Shown one piece after another: positions 34,940 through 48,199 of a DNA stretch of 64,000 bases (positions within the stretch are counted from its first letter, which is position 1; the number at the start of each line of letters is the position of its first letter). The translations under genes were made by a program, and so were the position numbers. The DNA comes from Notamacropus eugenii. Lineage: Eukaryota; Chordata; Mammalia; Diprotodontia; Macropodidae. Under the pieces are notes generated by a model that was given only the letters and a program-made list of their open reading frames with translations, did not search any database and was not told where the DNA came from. The stretch lies in assembly GCF_028372415.1 (NCBI RefSeq), contig NC_092875.1, forward strand, positions 351,188,225 to 351,252,224. The letters run 5' to 3'.

Positions 34940-37580
34940 CACTCCTACCTTATTTTTACTTTCTGTCAAATATATGGAAGAATTCATTCATTTAGAATAT
35001 TTATAGAAAATATTAACTTTATGCATTCATGCCATCACATTCTGAAAGTACTTTGTGATATGCGATACGTTCCCATAAAATTACACCCACCTATTTCTTC
35101 ATTGTAATTTGATTTATTAGTCACATTTTAAATGTGTTTTATAGTTACTGGGATTTATAATATGTAAAGATTTTCAAAGATTTTAGTATCTTCAAATTTT
35201 TCTTCAAATCTGAATATTTTTTCAATTTTTAAAAATTTAATCTAGTCTAAGTTTGAGGATGATAATTTTCCTTTAAAAAATTATCAGTCATCTACATTGA
35301 TCAGCAGTTCTTTTTTGTGTAATTGGAAGCTAATGGGACAAATGACCAAAAATAATTTTAAAGCCTTTTCCTTATAACTGATGACATCTCTTTCCAATCT
35401 TGTCATGTTTTAGTCCTGGCAAATAAACAAATCATTCATATCTTCAATTCATTTTATACGCACTCACTTTTTGTATTAATATGCACTTTCGTTGTCAGCA
35501 CTTCCTTCACTAGAATATCTCCAGTGAATTAACTCTTGACCTTTCTTTTTCCCTTTCCCCTTCCTTTCCTTTCCTTTCCTTTTCTTTTGCAAAATGTTGT
35601 ATCTTGCTTTCTTAAGAAACAAGAATGTTGTGAGTATTTGAGGATTCTTTCCAGGTCTTCACGGTGACTATCCATGTTTCCAACTTCCCTCTGTAAATTA
35701 CCCCAGTTAGCATGACCTCATTTTTTTTTTTACTCCATATTCCCCAACCAACATGGACAAGTATTTATTCATAGAGGGAGATGTCACTGTCATCATCACC
35801 ACCATCATCATCATTATCAAGAGTATCATCATAATGTCTATGGTCAGGATTCATCCTTGCATAACATAATTCCATAGGATTTCCTTAAACAGACAATTGC
35901 TGGTAGTGACAAAGACAAACAGTGACAGATAAAAGCAAGAGAAGTTGGATCCAAAGAAAAGCTGCCTTTGGTTACTCCTAGTGCAAGATCATTTATCAGA
36001 ATCCTGTTCAGCTCAAAGTTTAAAGGAGGTCAGCCTCCAATGAGGCTGATTCTTCTGATTCTTTGATACAATGTTGAATTTGTAAAATAACCAATAATCA
36101 CTAAAGTTCCTAGTATGGGATTTGGTAGTCATATATTGACCTCATCTTAGGTAGTGCATTATTAACATTTATTATTATTATCATTATTAATGGTAATATA
36201 TTATTATGCCTAAACTATTGTGAGCTTAATGAAAGAAAAGCTAACAAGAAATAAAATCTGTGCTCAAGTCTCTGAAGTCTAGAATTTGGTAACACTGTAT
36301 TTTTCCAACACCTAGAGGAATAGGATACATAGAGAAATGTTTAGTAAAAAGTAACATAACTAGCTCAGTGGAATGGATGGGACACACAGAGCTCTGGGTG
36401 TTTCCTGCTCGATTTATTACTTTACAGATTGAAATATCTTTTTATCTTTGAGGACATTGATAACTGGCCTCAGTTTATTATCACCATAAATGACTCAGCT
36501 TCTAAGATACTTAGACTCGTACATTTGGATTAATACTTAAATTCTTCCCCATTACACTGCCCATATTTAATCTTTCCCAAAACTTGGTTGTATTTCCCCA
36601 ATATTCTTTTCCTAGATCTTCATGCCTTTCAGGGGTTTACTTAACACTGACTATGTGGCATGCAATAGAGATGCAATGGTAAAAATGAAACAGACATGGT
36701 ACTTAGGATCTTATAGACTTACTTCCTTCTTAAAAAGTTCTGTATCCTGAATTTATTCCCTAACCACCTTGAACCTGCACCAGCCTGACTGCTTGGTACA
36801 ATCCCCTGCCCGTAGCCTCTCCCTACCACAGTGCATGCTTTGAAAAATTATTAAAAAAAAAAATCATTCACCAAGAAACATGCTCATTGAATACACCTAA
36901 TCATTCTTTCCCCAAAAGTCACATGGAAAATATGCTAAAAAGAGGTAAACCAGTCAATACACCTTCAACGTATGACTAAATGACTTTAAAAAATCATCAT
37001 GATGGGTAGTCACTATAGGAGTCACAAATTTAGCCAAAATTTCCCACAAGATCTAAATGAGACTCATTCTTTAAAGTGTCCAGCCAGGGCTACAGTAACC
37101 CACCCATATGGCATACCTTTTCTAGATTAGTTGTCCTAAAAACCATACTTAAAGAAAAAAAAAAAAACATCAGAGTGGTGACAATATGAAATCACAGAGA
37201 AGGATTAGATTTTCCATTTGAGTTAGGGGTAAAATAGTCATTAACATAAAGTACTGGAAAAATACAGCACTACTCGTAATTCTAAAGCTTGTCACTGTTG
37301 TAACTAGATTCCAGGAGAGGGAATTAATTTTAGAGGTAATGTTTGAGTGTTAATCTATAGCCAGCTACCTGTAGTAGTTATAAATATGAGAGGGCTATCC
37401 ATGTCAAGGTGTTTCACATACAGCCAGTGCCACTGACTGATGATTAAAAGGAGTTGCCAAGAGATTGATTCTTGTTGAAGAGATACGAAAAGACAACCAG
37501 CAGGAGTCTTGTCTATTTACAAAACTGATAAAACATCCAGTTGCAACAGTTTTGAATACATCACTGACGATGATTATTAA
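34940..37580. other. Largely unique DNA, no gene recognised
   Basis: AT-rich, without credible ORFs. Small features are a (CCTTT)n tract at 35555-35586, an ATC-rich stretch at 35790-35835, and a short perfect hairpin (tcagcctc-caat-gaggctga) at about 36028-36047. Nothing else is assigned. Confidence 0.45.
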
Positions 37581-37589
37581 AAAAACATA

Positions 37590-37800
37590 TCAAGGGTGTC
37601 CAATCTATTGGGTACATTTTCTCATCCGAACCTCATAACAGCCCTTTAAGTTAGCTCCTACAAGTTTAATTGTTCTCATTTTAAAGAATAGAAAAGGGAG
37701 GTTAAGAGATTTCTGTGGTCACAAAGCTGTCAGAAGTGATATCTGAACCCATCCTGTGTCTCTTCTCATTCTCTGCATTATCTCTCTGGGTATTACCTGT
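37590..37800 (-). mobile_element. MIR-type SINE remnant, antisense
   Basis: 'ctcataacagccctttaagt', 'ttaaagaatagaaaagggag' and 'gaggttaagagatt' are the reverse complement of the MIR core and tail. The copy is old. Confidence 0.5.
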
Positions 37801-38039
37801 CACAAGAAAATTCTAAACACACCCATGTTAGGGAAACAGATACCTTTAGTTCTGTTTATGGGCAAAAGGAAAGAAATGAGGTCCATGGGCCCAAATGTTT
37901 ACGGTACAACTGAAAGTCAATAAGTTGTTAGTGTAATGTAAATTAAGGAAATGAATGAAAATAAATTGATCATTAAATAGTTTGATAGACCTCCTTAACA
38001 AGACACTCAGGAATCACACACCTTCTATACCATGAATGT

Positions 38040-38720
38040 ACAAGTTTAAAGTAACATGATTACAGTGTACACCTGCAGACCCGATTGCACCACTCAGGCT
38101 GTGTGTTTTACTGTAGGTCAGAGCTGTTAATCACTAGAAGGCCTCGGGGTAGCTACATAGAACCTTATTTATGGGCAAATCAAGAAACCGAAATACTGAA
38201 CCGTGCCTGATTAGCTGCACTAATATGCTACTTGTGGCTAATTTCTGAGCTGCTTAACTCACAGGTGTTTGCCCTTGCCAATAAATCATTCTGTCCACCT
38301 CCTCTTTGCACTCTTGGTCCTGCCATGCATATGTGGAGCCTATTTAAGTGACAGGCAGGAAATAATTGATGGTGCACTAAATCACTCCTGTGCTTAGCCA
38401 ACTGGTTCTCCTTTGAAACAAGCACTGCTCCATTCCCACTCTCAAGCTCATTTCAGATGTTATTGTAACCCAAGTCTTCTGTGCCACTGCATGCAACCTT
38501 TCAAAAGTACAAAGTGTACATTTCCCCATTTTTATTTGTTTTACTTGTAGAGCACACCCTTTGCATAAGACACTGCCATTAAAATTTCCACCACAGCCAG
38601 CAGTTAAATGAAGCAAAACAGAATTCTGATGACTTAGGACGAGAAAGGAAACTCACTAAGAACTCTAGCAGCTATAGCCTTTTATTTCCCTTTAATTTAT
38701 TTTTGTTTAATTAAAAGTCT
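38040..38720. promoter_or_regulatory. Candidate conserved non-coding element
   Basis: A repeat-free stretch of mixed composition with clustered homeodomain-like sites: gattagctgcactaatatg (38208-38226), aggaaataattgatggtgc (38358-38376) and tttaattaaaag at 38706. It contains no coding pattern: the ORFs at 38228-38616 lack recognisable features. Enhancer function is a guess from its look; a cross-species alignment is needed. Confidence 0.3.
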
Positions 38721-39214
38721 CGATGAAATGGATCTCAAACCAAACATAATGGTCACTCAGTTTTATGGGCAGTAATTTTTTTTTATTTAGGGAAAAACAG
38801 TGGACATTTTACTCTCTGCAGAAGTACTCTGTAGTAAGACAACCTAGAGAATTTTATGTAAAGCAACACCTAAGTGAAAACATGTTTTTCAGAGTCTTTA
38901 GATATAGGCTTATATGAAAAACAAGAAAAAGGAAGCATTTAGGCATGACTGACAAAAATGTAGGTTTTGTTTTTTTTGTTTTTTTTTTGCTAAATGGATC
39001 TAAATAATATTGATATGGGGAAGTAGAATGAGATTGTTTAAGTGAAAGTGAGATGTGAGAAAAGATGAAATAGATATTAGAAGACTAGAAAACGTAGATT
39101 TACTCTATTAGAAAAATAACAATAATCTTCACCTGGAAATGGCAGAATAAAAGAGTTCCAGAAGTCATATCATCACAGAACTAATGAGAGACTAGTAAGT
39201 CACACAGTAAATGC

Positions 39215-39480
39215 AGAAAAGCACTGGAATTGGAGCCTAAAGATTTGTCTTCAATAGCCAGCTTTGCCCCTTTCAGTCTGTGTGGCACGGGGCAAATCTG
39301 ACCATTTGTAAAACTCCATTTCCTCATATGTGAAAGGAAGTTAATACTAATAACAAAAAATGACAACAATAATATATACCTATCAGGACTGTTCAGATTT
39401 CATTTGTTAATATATATCAAACACTTTGTAACCATGGAGTGTCACATGGACATGAATTTGCTAGTTTTATTGTTAAAAAG
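39215..39480 (+). mobile_element. MIR/CORE-SINE remnant
   Basis: 'tctgtgtggcacggggcaaa', 'aactccatttcctcatatgtg' in two pieces and 'aataacaaaaaatgacaaca' follow the order of a MIR-type SINE (tRNA-like head lost, core, AT-rich tail). Confidence 0.55.
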
Positions 39481-40084
39481 AGAAATCATATCTTATATGA
39501 TTGTTTTTTTCTTACATTGTTAGCCCCTTCTCACTATTTTTAGTAACTTAAAAGAGACTTAACTCTCATTAGAAATTTATCTTATGTCAATGCATAATTT
39601 TTACCCAGACAACTAACAACATATTATAAAGTAATTATAATTTCATGCAAGGTAGCCCCTTGTGAAATCTACGCAAACATGGAGAAATATCCAAGAAAAC
39701 TTTTGTACAATTGCAGAACGCACGATGCTGATTTGAATGAATAGTTAATTTTGATATGGATAATTTATATTAAAATGACACAATTTTCAAAGTACAGAAA
39801 TATATTGTGCCAATACTGGTCAAATTTCATTTGGTTGTAAGTCACAGCATGAAAAGCAAGATGGAATAGAGGATTTGTGTTTAGACATTCCTTTTAAATG
39901 AGATGTGATGAGATATAAATTGCTTAGTTTCTTCAGGAAAACTTATGACCTTCAGTAGACAATATCTCTCTCTCTCATTCCATATGTATGTATGCACACA
40001 CATGCATAAATATGGGTTTATTATTTTACAAGGTTATCTTACTAGAAATGTATATATTTAAAATTTACAATTAAACACCAAAAT

Positions 40085-41237
40085 GATAATTCTGAAAATT
40101 AAACGAGACTAATAAAATTGAAAATAGTAGTAGAAATAGTAGAATACTAGATGCTGGTTTTATGAAAGAAAAATAAAATAGATGTCATTGTTTAATTTTA
40201 AAAAAGAAAGAAGAAAACTAAGTTACCAGTATCAAATACAAAAAGGATGAATGTATCACCAACGAAGATGAAATTAAAACAATTATTAGGAGATATGTTG
40301 GCCAGTTGTGTGCCAATAAAACTGACAAAGTGAAATTGATGAATTTTATCAAAAAATATAAATTGTCCACATATGCAGAAAGGAAATAGAATACTTAAAA
40401 ATCTTATCTTAGGGAAAAAAATAAAAAAGTCATCAATAAGCTTCCTAAGAAAAAAAATTCTTAGAACCAAATGGATTTATAGGTGAAATCCACCAAAAGT
40501 ATAAGAAAAAAAAAATTCCAATACTTTACAGTTTTTTTCTAAATGAGTAAAGAAGAAGGCCTACCAAATTCCTTTTATGACACAGTATGTTTTTGATATC
40601 TAAATCCACAAAGGGAAAAAAATCACTACAGACCAATTTCTTTAATAAATATTGATACAGAAATTTAAGATAAAATACTAGCAAGATGATTTAACAATAT
40701 ATCATATATATCTATTGGGCTTTATACCAGGTTGCAAAGATGGTTCAACATAAGGAAAATTATAAGCACATATAGATAACATTATATATAGATTATAAAC
40801 AAATATGTAACAATATAGGTAATAAACAAATATAGATTATATCTATAAGAAAAAGAACTAAAATCTTATGATCATCTCAATAGATGCCTAAAAACACTTT
40901 ACAAAAATTCAACAATCATTCCAATTAGAAACACTACAAAGCAAAAGATTAAATTTTGCCTTTCTTAAAATGATAAGTAGTACATACGTAAAACCATCAG
41001 CAAACATTATTTGTAATGGCGACAAATGAGAAGTCTTCTCAATAAGATCTGTAGTGAAGCAAGGGTGTTCATTATCACAACCATTATTTAATCATGTGTT
41101 AGAAAATGCACTATATACTATAGTAATAAGACTAGTAAAAGAAATTGGAGGAATAAAAATCAGCAATGAGAAATTGAAACAATCACTCTTTGCACGTACT
41201 ATTATTACTATTATAGTATGTTTAAAGAACCTTCCAG
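40085..41237 (+). mobile_element. L1 ORF2 fragment, left part (reverse transcriptase)
   Basis: An ORF2 fragment from the region before the RT domain to its catalytic core. MKQGCSLSQPLFNHVLEN (41054) resembles QGCPLSPLLFNIVLE, and LFARTIITIIV stands where the FADD box belongs, so the active site is lost. It is cut by the hAT transposon at 41238 and resumes at 49540 with the expected next block (SKKLIETINNF). Confidence 0.78.
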
Positions 41238-42403
41238 CAGGATGTCTTAAACTGTAGGTTGTGATAAATTTGGCAACAGTAAAAAGTTTTTGAATGTGTA
41301 ACGACCAAAAATGAATTCAAAATCCAGCACATAATGAATCTGAAGTGTTTATGGCAGTGCTTGCCAGTGTTACATCGTGCGACATCACTGCAGCCTTGGT
41401 TCTGATCATATAACATGTGCACCTTGCACTGTGCATGCTGTCTTGCCATGCAGTGCCAATAAATACTGCCAGAAAACCTCAACTCAAATTCAATACTACT
41501 CTATGTCCTGAATTGCAGTGTTTTTACTGTGCAAACAAAGTTTTCTGCTCCTACAAAAATTATGGAAAATAAAGACTTGATATTTTCCTATTGTTATTCT
41601 TCAGTATGTAACTATCAGATCAGATCCAAAGATCAGATCTTTGGACTGTGTTGCGTTAGAATGCTTGATTTTAAAAATTGCTGTTATTTCCTCCTTTTAC
41701 AGAAACATAAGTGTTTTATTGTAGCAAGTAAAGATGAAAGCCCTTTAATAATATTTCTCCACCGTCACTGCTGTATGTGTATGTAAGTGTGAACATCAGT
41801 TTTTTTTTTTATTAAGCACAAACAAATATAATTCCATACACTAAACCTAGTATTTAATTGAGAAATCATTATCAATATTTATTTATATTTTTGGACAAAA
41901 ACATTTCTTCAATTATAGAAAAATGGCTAAACTTAGACAGGAGAGGTAAAAATACTGATGTGTTTTCAACAGAATCCTTTCTTACAGGTTATAGGACACT
42001 AAATTGATGAGAACAAGAAAATACGCTGAATCATTTTTGAAATATGCCTTTACTGTTAATAATGATGGTGGTGTGGGAAAACCTCTTTGCTTAATTTGTA
42101 ATGAAGTTTTAGGGGCAGAGAGCATGAAACCAGCCAAATTAAAACAAGATCTTAATTCCAAGCATGCAGCTTACTGTGATAAACCAAAGGAATATTTTGA
42201 ATGACTTTTAAAATCTTCAAATAAAGGAAAATGATGTTTTCAGAAATTTGTTACTGTCGATAAGCATTTACTTGCTTCTTATGAAACTTCTTGTTTAATT
42301 GCAAAAACTGAAAAGCCCTAACGAATAGGAGAAGATCTTGTGATACCTGCTGCTATGGAAATGTTAGAAATATATCCTGGGAAAAAGTGTGGGGATGAAA
42401 TTT

Positions 42404-42411
42404 GTAAAAAT
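42404..42411. repeat. Probable short TSD of HAL1-4, left side
   Basis: gtaaaaat here and ctaaaatc at 45163-45170. The host frame rejoins as ...GDEICK then IILLNDTV, so the duplication is about 6-8 bp, shorter than in the other copies, and imperfect. Confidence 0.5.
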
Positions 42412-43320
42412 TTTTTTGTTTTATTTATATATTTTTAGATTTCGACATTCATTTCCATGAAATGTTGAGTTCCAATTTTTCTCCCCATCTCTCCCCTCCC
42501 CAACCCCACAACACCTTGCATTCCTATTACCCCTTCTCTCAATGTGCATTCTCTTCTATCAACACCCCAATATTCCCTCATCCCTATCTTTTCTCTTTTC
42601 TTGTAGGGCAAGATAAATTTCTATACCTCATTACCTGTATTTATTATTTCCCAGTCATATTCAATAACAATTCTCAACATATGTATCTAATATTTTGAAT
42701 TCCAACTTCTCTCCTTCCCTCCCTCCTCATCCATTCCCACTGAGAAGGCAAGCAATTCATTACATGCTATATATGTGTAGTTTTGCAAAAGACTTCCATA
42801 ATAGTCATGCTGTGTAAGACTAACTATATTGCCCTCCATCCTACCCTGACCCCCCCTTTTTTCTATTCTTTCATTTGACCTTGACCCTTCCCAAAGGTGT
42901 TTACTTCTAGTTACTCCCTTCTCCCATTTGCCCTCCCTTCTATCACCCCCCTCACCCCACTTGTCCCTTTCTCCCCTACTTTCTTGTAGTGAAAGATAAA
43001 TTTTCTTACCAAATTTAGTGAGCATGTTATTCCCTCCTTAAGCCATATGTGAAGAGAGTAAGCTTCACTTTTCCCCTCTCACGTCCTCCCTTTTCTCCTC
43101 CATTGAAAAAGATTTTTCTTACCCCTTTTATGAGTGATAGTCTGCCCCATTCCATTTCTCCATTTCTCCTCCCAACATTTTCTTCTCTCACCAATTTAAT
43201 TTAGTTTTTTGTTTTGTTTTGTTTTTTTTTATGGATATCATCTCTTCTGATTCAACACAACCTGTACTCTCTGGCTATATATGTGTATGCATGCATGTGT
43301 GCATGCATGCGTGCATGTGT

Positions 43321-43323
43321 TTG

Positions 43324-43358
<35 letters not shown>
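43321..43358 (-). repeat. (GT/CA)n microsatellite of HAL1-4
   Basis: A GT run preceded by TGCA/TGCG units (43285-43320), in the standard HAL1 position. Confidence 0.85.
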
Positions 43359-43361
<3 letters not shown>

Positions 43362-43480
43362 CCCTCCACCTACCCAAATACTGAGAAAAGTCTCGAGTTA
43401 CACAAATATCTTTCCATGTAGAACCATGAACAGTTCAGCTTTACAAATTCCTTTATGATTTCTCATTCCTGTTTACCTTT

Positions 43481-44496
43481 TCATGCTTCTCTTGATTCTT
43501 GTGTTTGAAAATCCAATTTTCTATTCAGTTCTGGTCTTTTCATCATGAATGTTTGAAAGTCATCTATATCATTGAATAACCATTTTTTTCTGTTGAAGTA
43601 TTATACTCAGTTTTGCTGGGTAGGTGATTCTTGGTTTTAATCCCAGTTCCTTTGACTTCTGGAATATCCTATTCCAAGTCCCTCAATGTAGAAGTTATCA
43701 GATCCTGTATTATTCTGATGGTATTTCTGCAATATTCTAATTGTTTATTTCTGGCTCCTTGCAATATTTTCTCCTTGACCTGGGAACTCTAAAATTTGGC
43801 CACAATATTCCTAGGAGTTTCTCTTTTTGGGTCTCTTTTGGGAGGTGATCAGTGGATTCTTTCAATATTTATTTTGCCCTCTGGCTCTAAAATATCAGGA
43901 CAGTTTTCCTTGATAATTTCATGAAAGATAATGTCTAGGCTCTTTTTTTATCATGACTTTCAGGTAGTCCCATAATTTTAAAATTGTCTTTCCTGGATCT
44001 ATTTTCCAGGTCAGTTTTTTTTCCAATGAGAGTGTTTCACCTCATCTTCTATTTTTTCAGTCTTTTGGTTTTGCTTTATAACTTCTTGGTTTATTGTATA
44101 GTCATTAGCTTTCCTGAACTCCACTATCATTTTTAAAGAGCTATTTTGTTCAGGGAACTTTTGAATCTCCTTTTCCATTTGGCTAATTCTGTTTTTTAAA
44201 GCCTCCTTCTCCTCATTGGCTTTTTCGACCTCTTTTTCCAATTGAGTTAGCCTATTTTTAAAGGTGTTATTTTCCTCAGCATTTTTTGGTTCTCCTTTAG
44301 CAAGCTGCTGACTCACCTTTCAAGCTCTTCTATGGCCTGAGGTCATTTCATATTCATTTTGGAGGTACTGGAGGCAGAAGCCTTGACTTCCTCTTACAGT
44401 ATGCATTGTTCTTCCTCATCCCAAAGGATGAAAGGAGATACTTGCTCACTAAGAAAGTAACCTTCTATGGACTTATCTTTTCCCTTTTGGGGGCAT
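43481..44496 (-). pseudogene. HAL1-4 ORF1 remnant
   Basis: The start codon (reverse complement of cat at 44494-44496) sits in the conserved 'gggaaaatgcccccaaaa' context. A 101-codon piece at 44316-44011 shows the coiled coil (NRLTQLEKEVEKANEEKEAL, ISQMEKEIQKF). Downstream are broken RRM and C-terminal pieces. A deletion near 44300-44400 and several frameshifts are present. Confidence 0.8.
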
Positions 44497-45399
44497 TTTC
44501 CCAGCCAGTTACTTGACTTATGAATCCTCCTCAGGAGGAGGGTCCTAGTGTTCATCCTTCCCCCAGGACTGTGCTCAGGGCTGAGATTCAGATCAGCTGC
44601 TCAATTCCCCCAGGAGCTTTGGGTGGCGGTTGGGCCACCACTCAGGGCTGAGGTTCAGATTTCCTGCTCAGTTTCCCCTGGGACAATGGACCCAGGCCGT
44701 TTCCATGGCCACAGGCCACTGTAGCTGCTGACTGCCCACTGTTGTTGCCAGCAGTGCCTCTGGTGCTGCCTGGGACCAGTGGTAGGGGAACCCTGGTCCC
44801 CTCTCGCCCATGTGGGAAAGCCCTTCCACAGTGAACTTTGAAGCTTTCTATGTAGCTTGTGAGTTGAGGAATCTGGGACCCTCCCTGTTAGGGATTCTGT
44901 CCTGCAGATCTTTTCTGATCCTGTTCCTCCCTGTACCATACAGCAAGGGCCAGGCTCCACTCTGCTCAGCATCCTGTGTAATAGACCTTTCCTCTCAGCC
45001 TTCCAGGTTACTGTTGGCAGGAAATCTCTTTCACTCTATCATTCTTTGGCTTCTACAGCTCTAGAATTTGTTGAGAGTCATTTTTTACAGGCATTTTGTG
45101 GGCTGTGGGGAAAGCGCTAGCGTATATGCTTCTTTTTACTAGGCCATCTTGGCTCTGCCCCCCTAAAATCATTTTATTAAATGATACAGTTTCCAAAAGA
45201 ATTTCTGAAATTAGGAATGACCAATTCCAGTAGCTTACTACCAGGTTTAAGGGCAGCCCAAAGTTTGCAATTCATTTAGATGAAACAACTGATATTTTCA
45301 ATATGCCACAGTTATTATTTTATATAAGATATGCTTATGAAGGCAGCATACATGAGGAATTATTGCTTTGTCATCCTTACATAGGGAACACAAGAGGGG

Positions 45400-45478
45400 A
45401 AGATTATATATATATATATATGCATGTATTATATGTATGTATACATAATACATATATATGTATATGCATATACATGTC
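45400..45478. repeat. (TA)n / TATG simple repeat
   Basis: Alternating TA and TATG units expanded inside the hAT transposase. They interrupt its frame between GNTRGED and KVDKFFTNEG. Confidence 0.82.
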
Positions 45479-46258
45479 AAAGTTGATAAATTTTTCACAA
45501 ATGAAGGCTTACAGAAGAAAAATTATGTTGGAGTCTGTATCAATGATGCTGGAGCAATGAGAGGTGAGAATACTGGATTTGTTTCAAAAGTTAAAGCTAG
45601 TGGCAATGAACATACCACTTTTATTCACTGCATGATCCATCAAGAGACATTTGTAGCCAAAAATAATCACCAGAGTTAGATATTGTGTTTTTCAACACTA
45701 TCAAAATCTGTAACTTCATTAAAAGCTGTCGTTTAACAGTCATTTGTTTTCAAACATTAACAGCTGTTTGTTTTCAAACCTTTGGAAAGACTTGGACTAC
45801 AATTACAAAAGCTTATTACTATATGCAGAGGGAAGGGTGACTCAAGAGGGTGAAGTTTTGAAATTGAAAAAGGAACTTATTATATTTTTGACTGAGCAGA
45901 AATCTAATTCTGCTCATTTGTTTCATAATGACTTGTGGTTTTCAAAACTGTGTTATTTGTCAGATATTTTCCAACAAAACTCAATAATTTAATAAACATA
46001 TTGATTCAAGAAAAAAAATTGCAGCATATTTATGTTAAAAGATAAAATTGAAAGTTTTGCTAAAAAGTTAGCATATGGAAGAATAGGGTGAAAAATGGTG
46101 ACTTAACAATGTTTATAGAAACAGATAATTTTTTAATTAAAATACAGCCTTTCCAAAGATTTATTTGTACACATTATAATTTCTCATCTGATATACCTGG
46201 ATATAGTTTCAGAAATAGTTCCTTTCAGATTTTTATTTTATAATATTAAGTTGGGTTC

Positions 46259-46272
46259 ATAAATCATACTCA
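46259..46272. repeat. Target-site duplication of HAL1-5, left copy
   Basis: ataaatcatactca matches ataaatcatattca at 49028-49041, with one transition. Confidence 0.85.
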
Positions 46273-46932
46273 GATGGCAGAGTAGAAAGACACACATATG
46301 CTAGCTCCGAACCCACAGCCCATAAAATATCTGTAAAAAAAAACTCCCAATAAATTCTGGAGCAGTGGAAGCCACAGAACAATGTAGCAGACAAGATTTT
46401 TGTTCCAGAGAGCCCTGTAAGCCTCTCACAAAAGGTCTGTCGCACCCTTGACCTGGAACAGAGCCCAACCCTGCCTTAGCTGTGAGGCACCAAGAGGAGC
46501 GGATCCGAGGAGGCTCCAGGGACAGAATCTCCAGCAGCTGCACAGGCTCCTCCACCCACGGGCCCCAAAGGTTGGTGAGAGGGTCTTCTCGGCTTGCCGA
46601 GAGGGGAGTGGGGTGCCCCCATAACTCAGGCCCCCTCAGAAGGCAGCAGCAGAGGCAGGAGCAGTCCTGGGCTCCCCAAGCAGGCAGGAGCCAGGATCCA
46701 TTGTTGAAAGTCTCTGCATAAACCCCCTGAGGGAACTGAGCCTGTGAGGCGGCCCTGCCCCCACCTGAACACCTGAACTTAATCTCACACTAAATAGCAG
46801 CCCTGCCCCCTCCCAAAGCCCTGAGGCTGGGAAGCAGCATTTGAATCTCAGACCCCAAGAGCTAGCTGGGCAGATCTGGAGGAAAAGTGGGTGTGAAGAG
46901 AACATTCAGAAGTCAAGTCACTGGCTGGGAAA

Positions 46933-48011
46933 ATGCCCAGAAAAGGGGAAAAAAAAATAAGATTATAGAAGGTTACTTTCTTGGTGAACAGGTGTTTCCT
47001 CCCTTCCTTTCTGATGAGGAAGAACAATGCTTACCATCAGGAAAAGACACAGAAGTCAAGGCTTCTGTATCCAAGCCCACCCAATGGGCTCAGGCCATGG
47101 AAAAGCCCAAAAAGGATTTTGAAAATCAAGTTAGAGAGGTGGAGGAAAAACTGGGAAGAGAAATGAGAGACATGGAAGTAGAGCATGAAAAACAGGTCAG
47201 CACTCTGCTAAAGGGGAACCAAAAAAATGCTGAAGAAAATAACACCTTGAAAAATAGGCTAACTCAACTAGCAAAAGAGGTTCAAAAAGCCAAAGAGGAG
47301 AAGAATGCTTTCAAAAGTAGAATTAGCCAAATGGAAAAGGAGATTCAAAAGCTCACTGAAGAAAACAGTTCTTTCAAAGTTAGAATGGAACAGACTTTAT
47401 GAGAAACCAAGAAATCACAAAACAAAACCAAAAGAATGAAAAAATGGAAGATAATGTGAAATATCTCGTTGGAAAAACAGCTGACCTGGAAAACAGATCC
47501 AGGAGAGACAATCTAAAGATTATGGGCCTACCTGAAAGCCATGATCAAAAAAAAGAGCCTAGACATCATATTTCATGAAATTATCAAGGAAAACTGCCCT
47601 GAGATTCTAGAACCAGAGGGCAAAATAAGTATTCAAGGAATCCACAGATCACCACCTGAAAGAGATCCAAAAAGAGAAACTCCTAGGAACATTGTGGCCG
47701 AATTCCAGAGTTCCCAAGTCAAGGAAAAAATATTGCAAGCAGCTGTAAAGAAACAATTCAAGTATTGTGGAAATACAATCAGGATAACACAAGCCCTAGC
47801 AGCTTCTACGTTAAGGGATCAAAGGGCATGGAATAGGATATTCCAGAAGTCAAAGAAACTAGGACTAAAACCAAGAATCACCTACCCAGCAAAACTGAGT
47901 ATAATACTTCAGGGGAAAAATTGGTCTTTCAATGAAATAGAGGACTTTCACGCATTCTTGATGAAAAGACCAGAGCTGAAAAGAAAATTTGACTTTCAAA
48001 CACAAGAATGA
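46933..48011 (+). pseudogene. HAL1-5 ORF1, three frameshifts
   Basis: The ATG at 46933 is in the conserved place. An extra base in the following G/A-rich stretch puts it out of frame with the long reading frame (46887-47402, GYFLGEQVFPPFLSDEEEQ). A 13-bp deletion near 47390 (compared with HAL1-1 at 2835-2850) shifts the frame again. An extra A near 47550 shifts it a third time. The last frame runs 47541-48011 and ends FDFQTQE, as in HAL1-3. All domains are recognisable. The protein is lost, although the sequence is otherwise close to HAL1-1. Confidence 0.88.
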
Positions 48012-48143
48012 AGAGAAGCATGAAAAGGTAAACAGCAAAGAGTAGTCATAAGGGACTTACTAAAGTTGAACTGTTTACATTCCTACATGGAAAGACAATA
48101 TTTGTAACTCTTGATACTTTTCAGTATCTGGGTACTGGGTGGG

Positions 48144-48146
<3 letters not shown>

Positions 48147-48181
<35 letters not shown>

Positions 48182-48199
48182 CACCCACACACACACATA
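48147..48199 (+). repeat. (CA)n microsatellite of HAL1-5
   Basis: A long CA run with a TGCACC interruption, in the standard HAL1 position. Confidence 0.88.

Larger units (their letters stand above)
42412..45163 (-). mobile_element. HAL1-4, half-L1 retrotransposon
   Basis: On the minus strand it starts at about 45163 with GGGCAGAGCCAAGATGG. A 5' UTR with few CpGs precedes the decayed ORF1 (44496-43481), the 3' region with a GT/CA run (43321-43358) and an A-rich end at 42412-42440. It inserted into the hAT transposase. It is among the older copies. Confidence 0.88.
42004..46258 (+). pseudogene. hAT transposase remnant, BED finger and catalytic domain
   Basis: The N-terminal piece (42004-42204) carries a BED-type finger: CLICNEVLGAESMKPAKL with two cysteines, followed by SKHAAYC. 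More of the frame lies at 42240-42410. After HAL1-4 the frame resumes with LLNDTVSKRISE (45178), then FAIHLDETTDI, with the Asp typical of hAT catalytic domains, then VCINDAGAMRG and THCMIHQET near 45530-45640. The part at 45900-46258 continues with LCYLSDIF. These blocks match ZBED5/FAM200-type proteins, which are domesticated hAT transposases. There are many stops, a (TA)n run at 45400-45475 and two HAL1 insertions. It is not functional. Confidence 0.8.

Noticed and set aside
36028..36047. Perfect 8-bp hairpin that could suggest a small RNA or terminator
   Set aside because: Too short for a microRNA precursor, and hairpins of this size are common by chance in 64 kb.
41600..41660. Near-palindrome ccaaagatcagatctttgg
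   Set aside because: A single short palindrome near the hAT 5' end. It could be a subterminal binding site, but one instance is not evidence.
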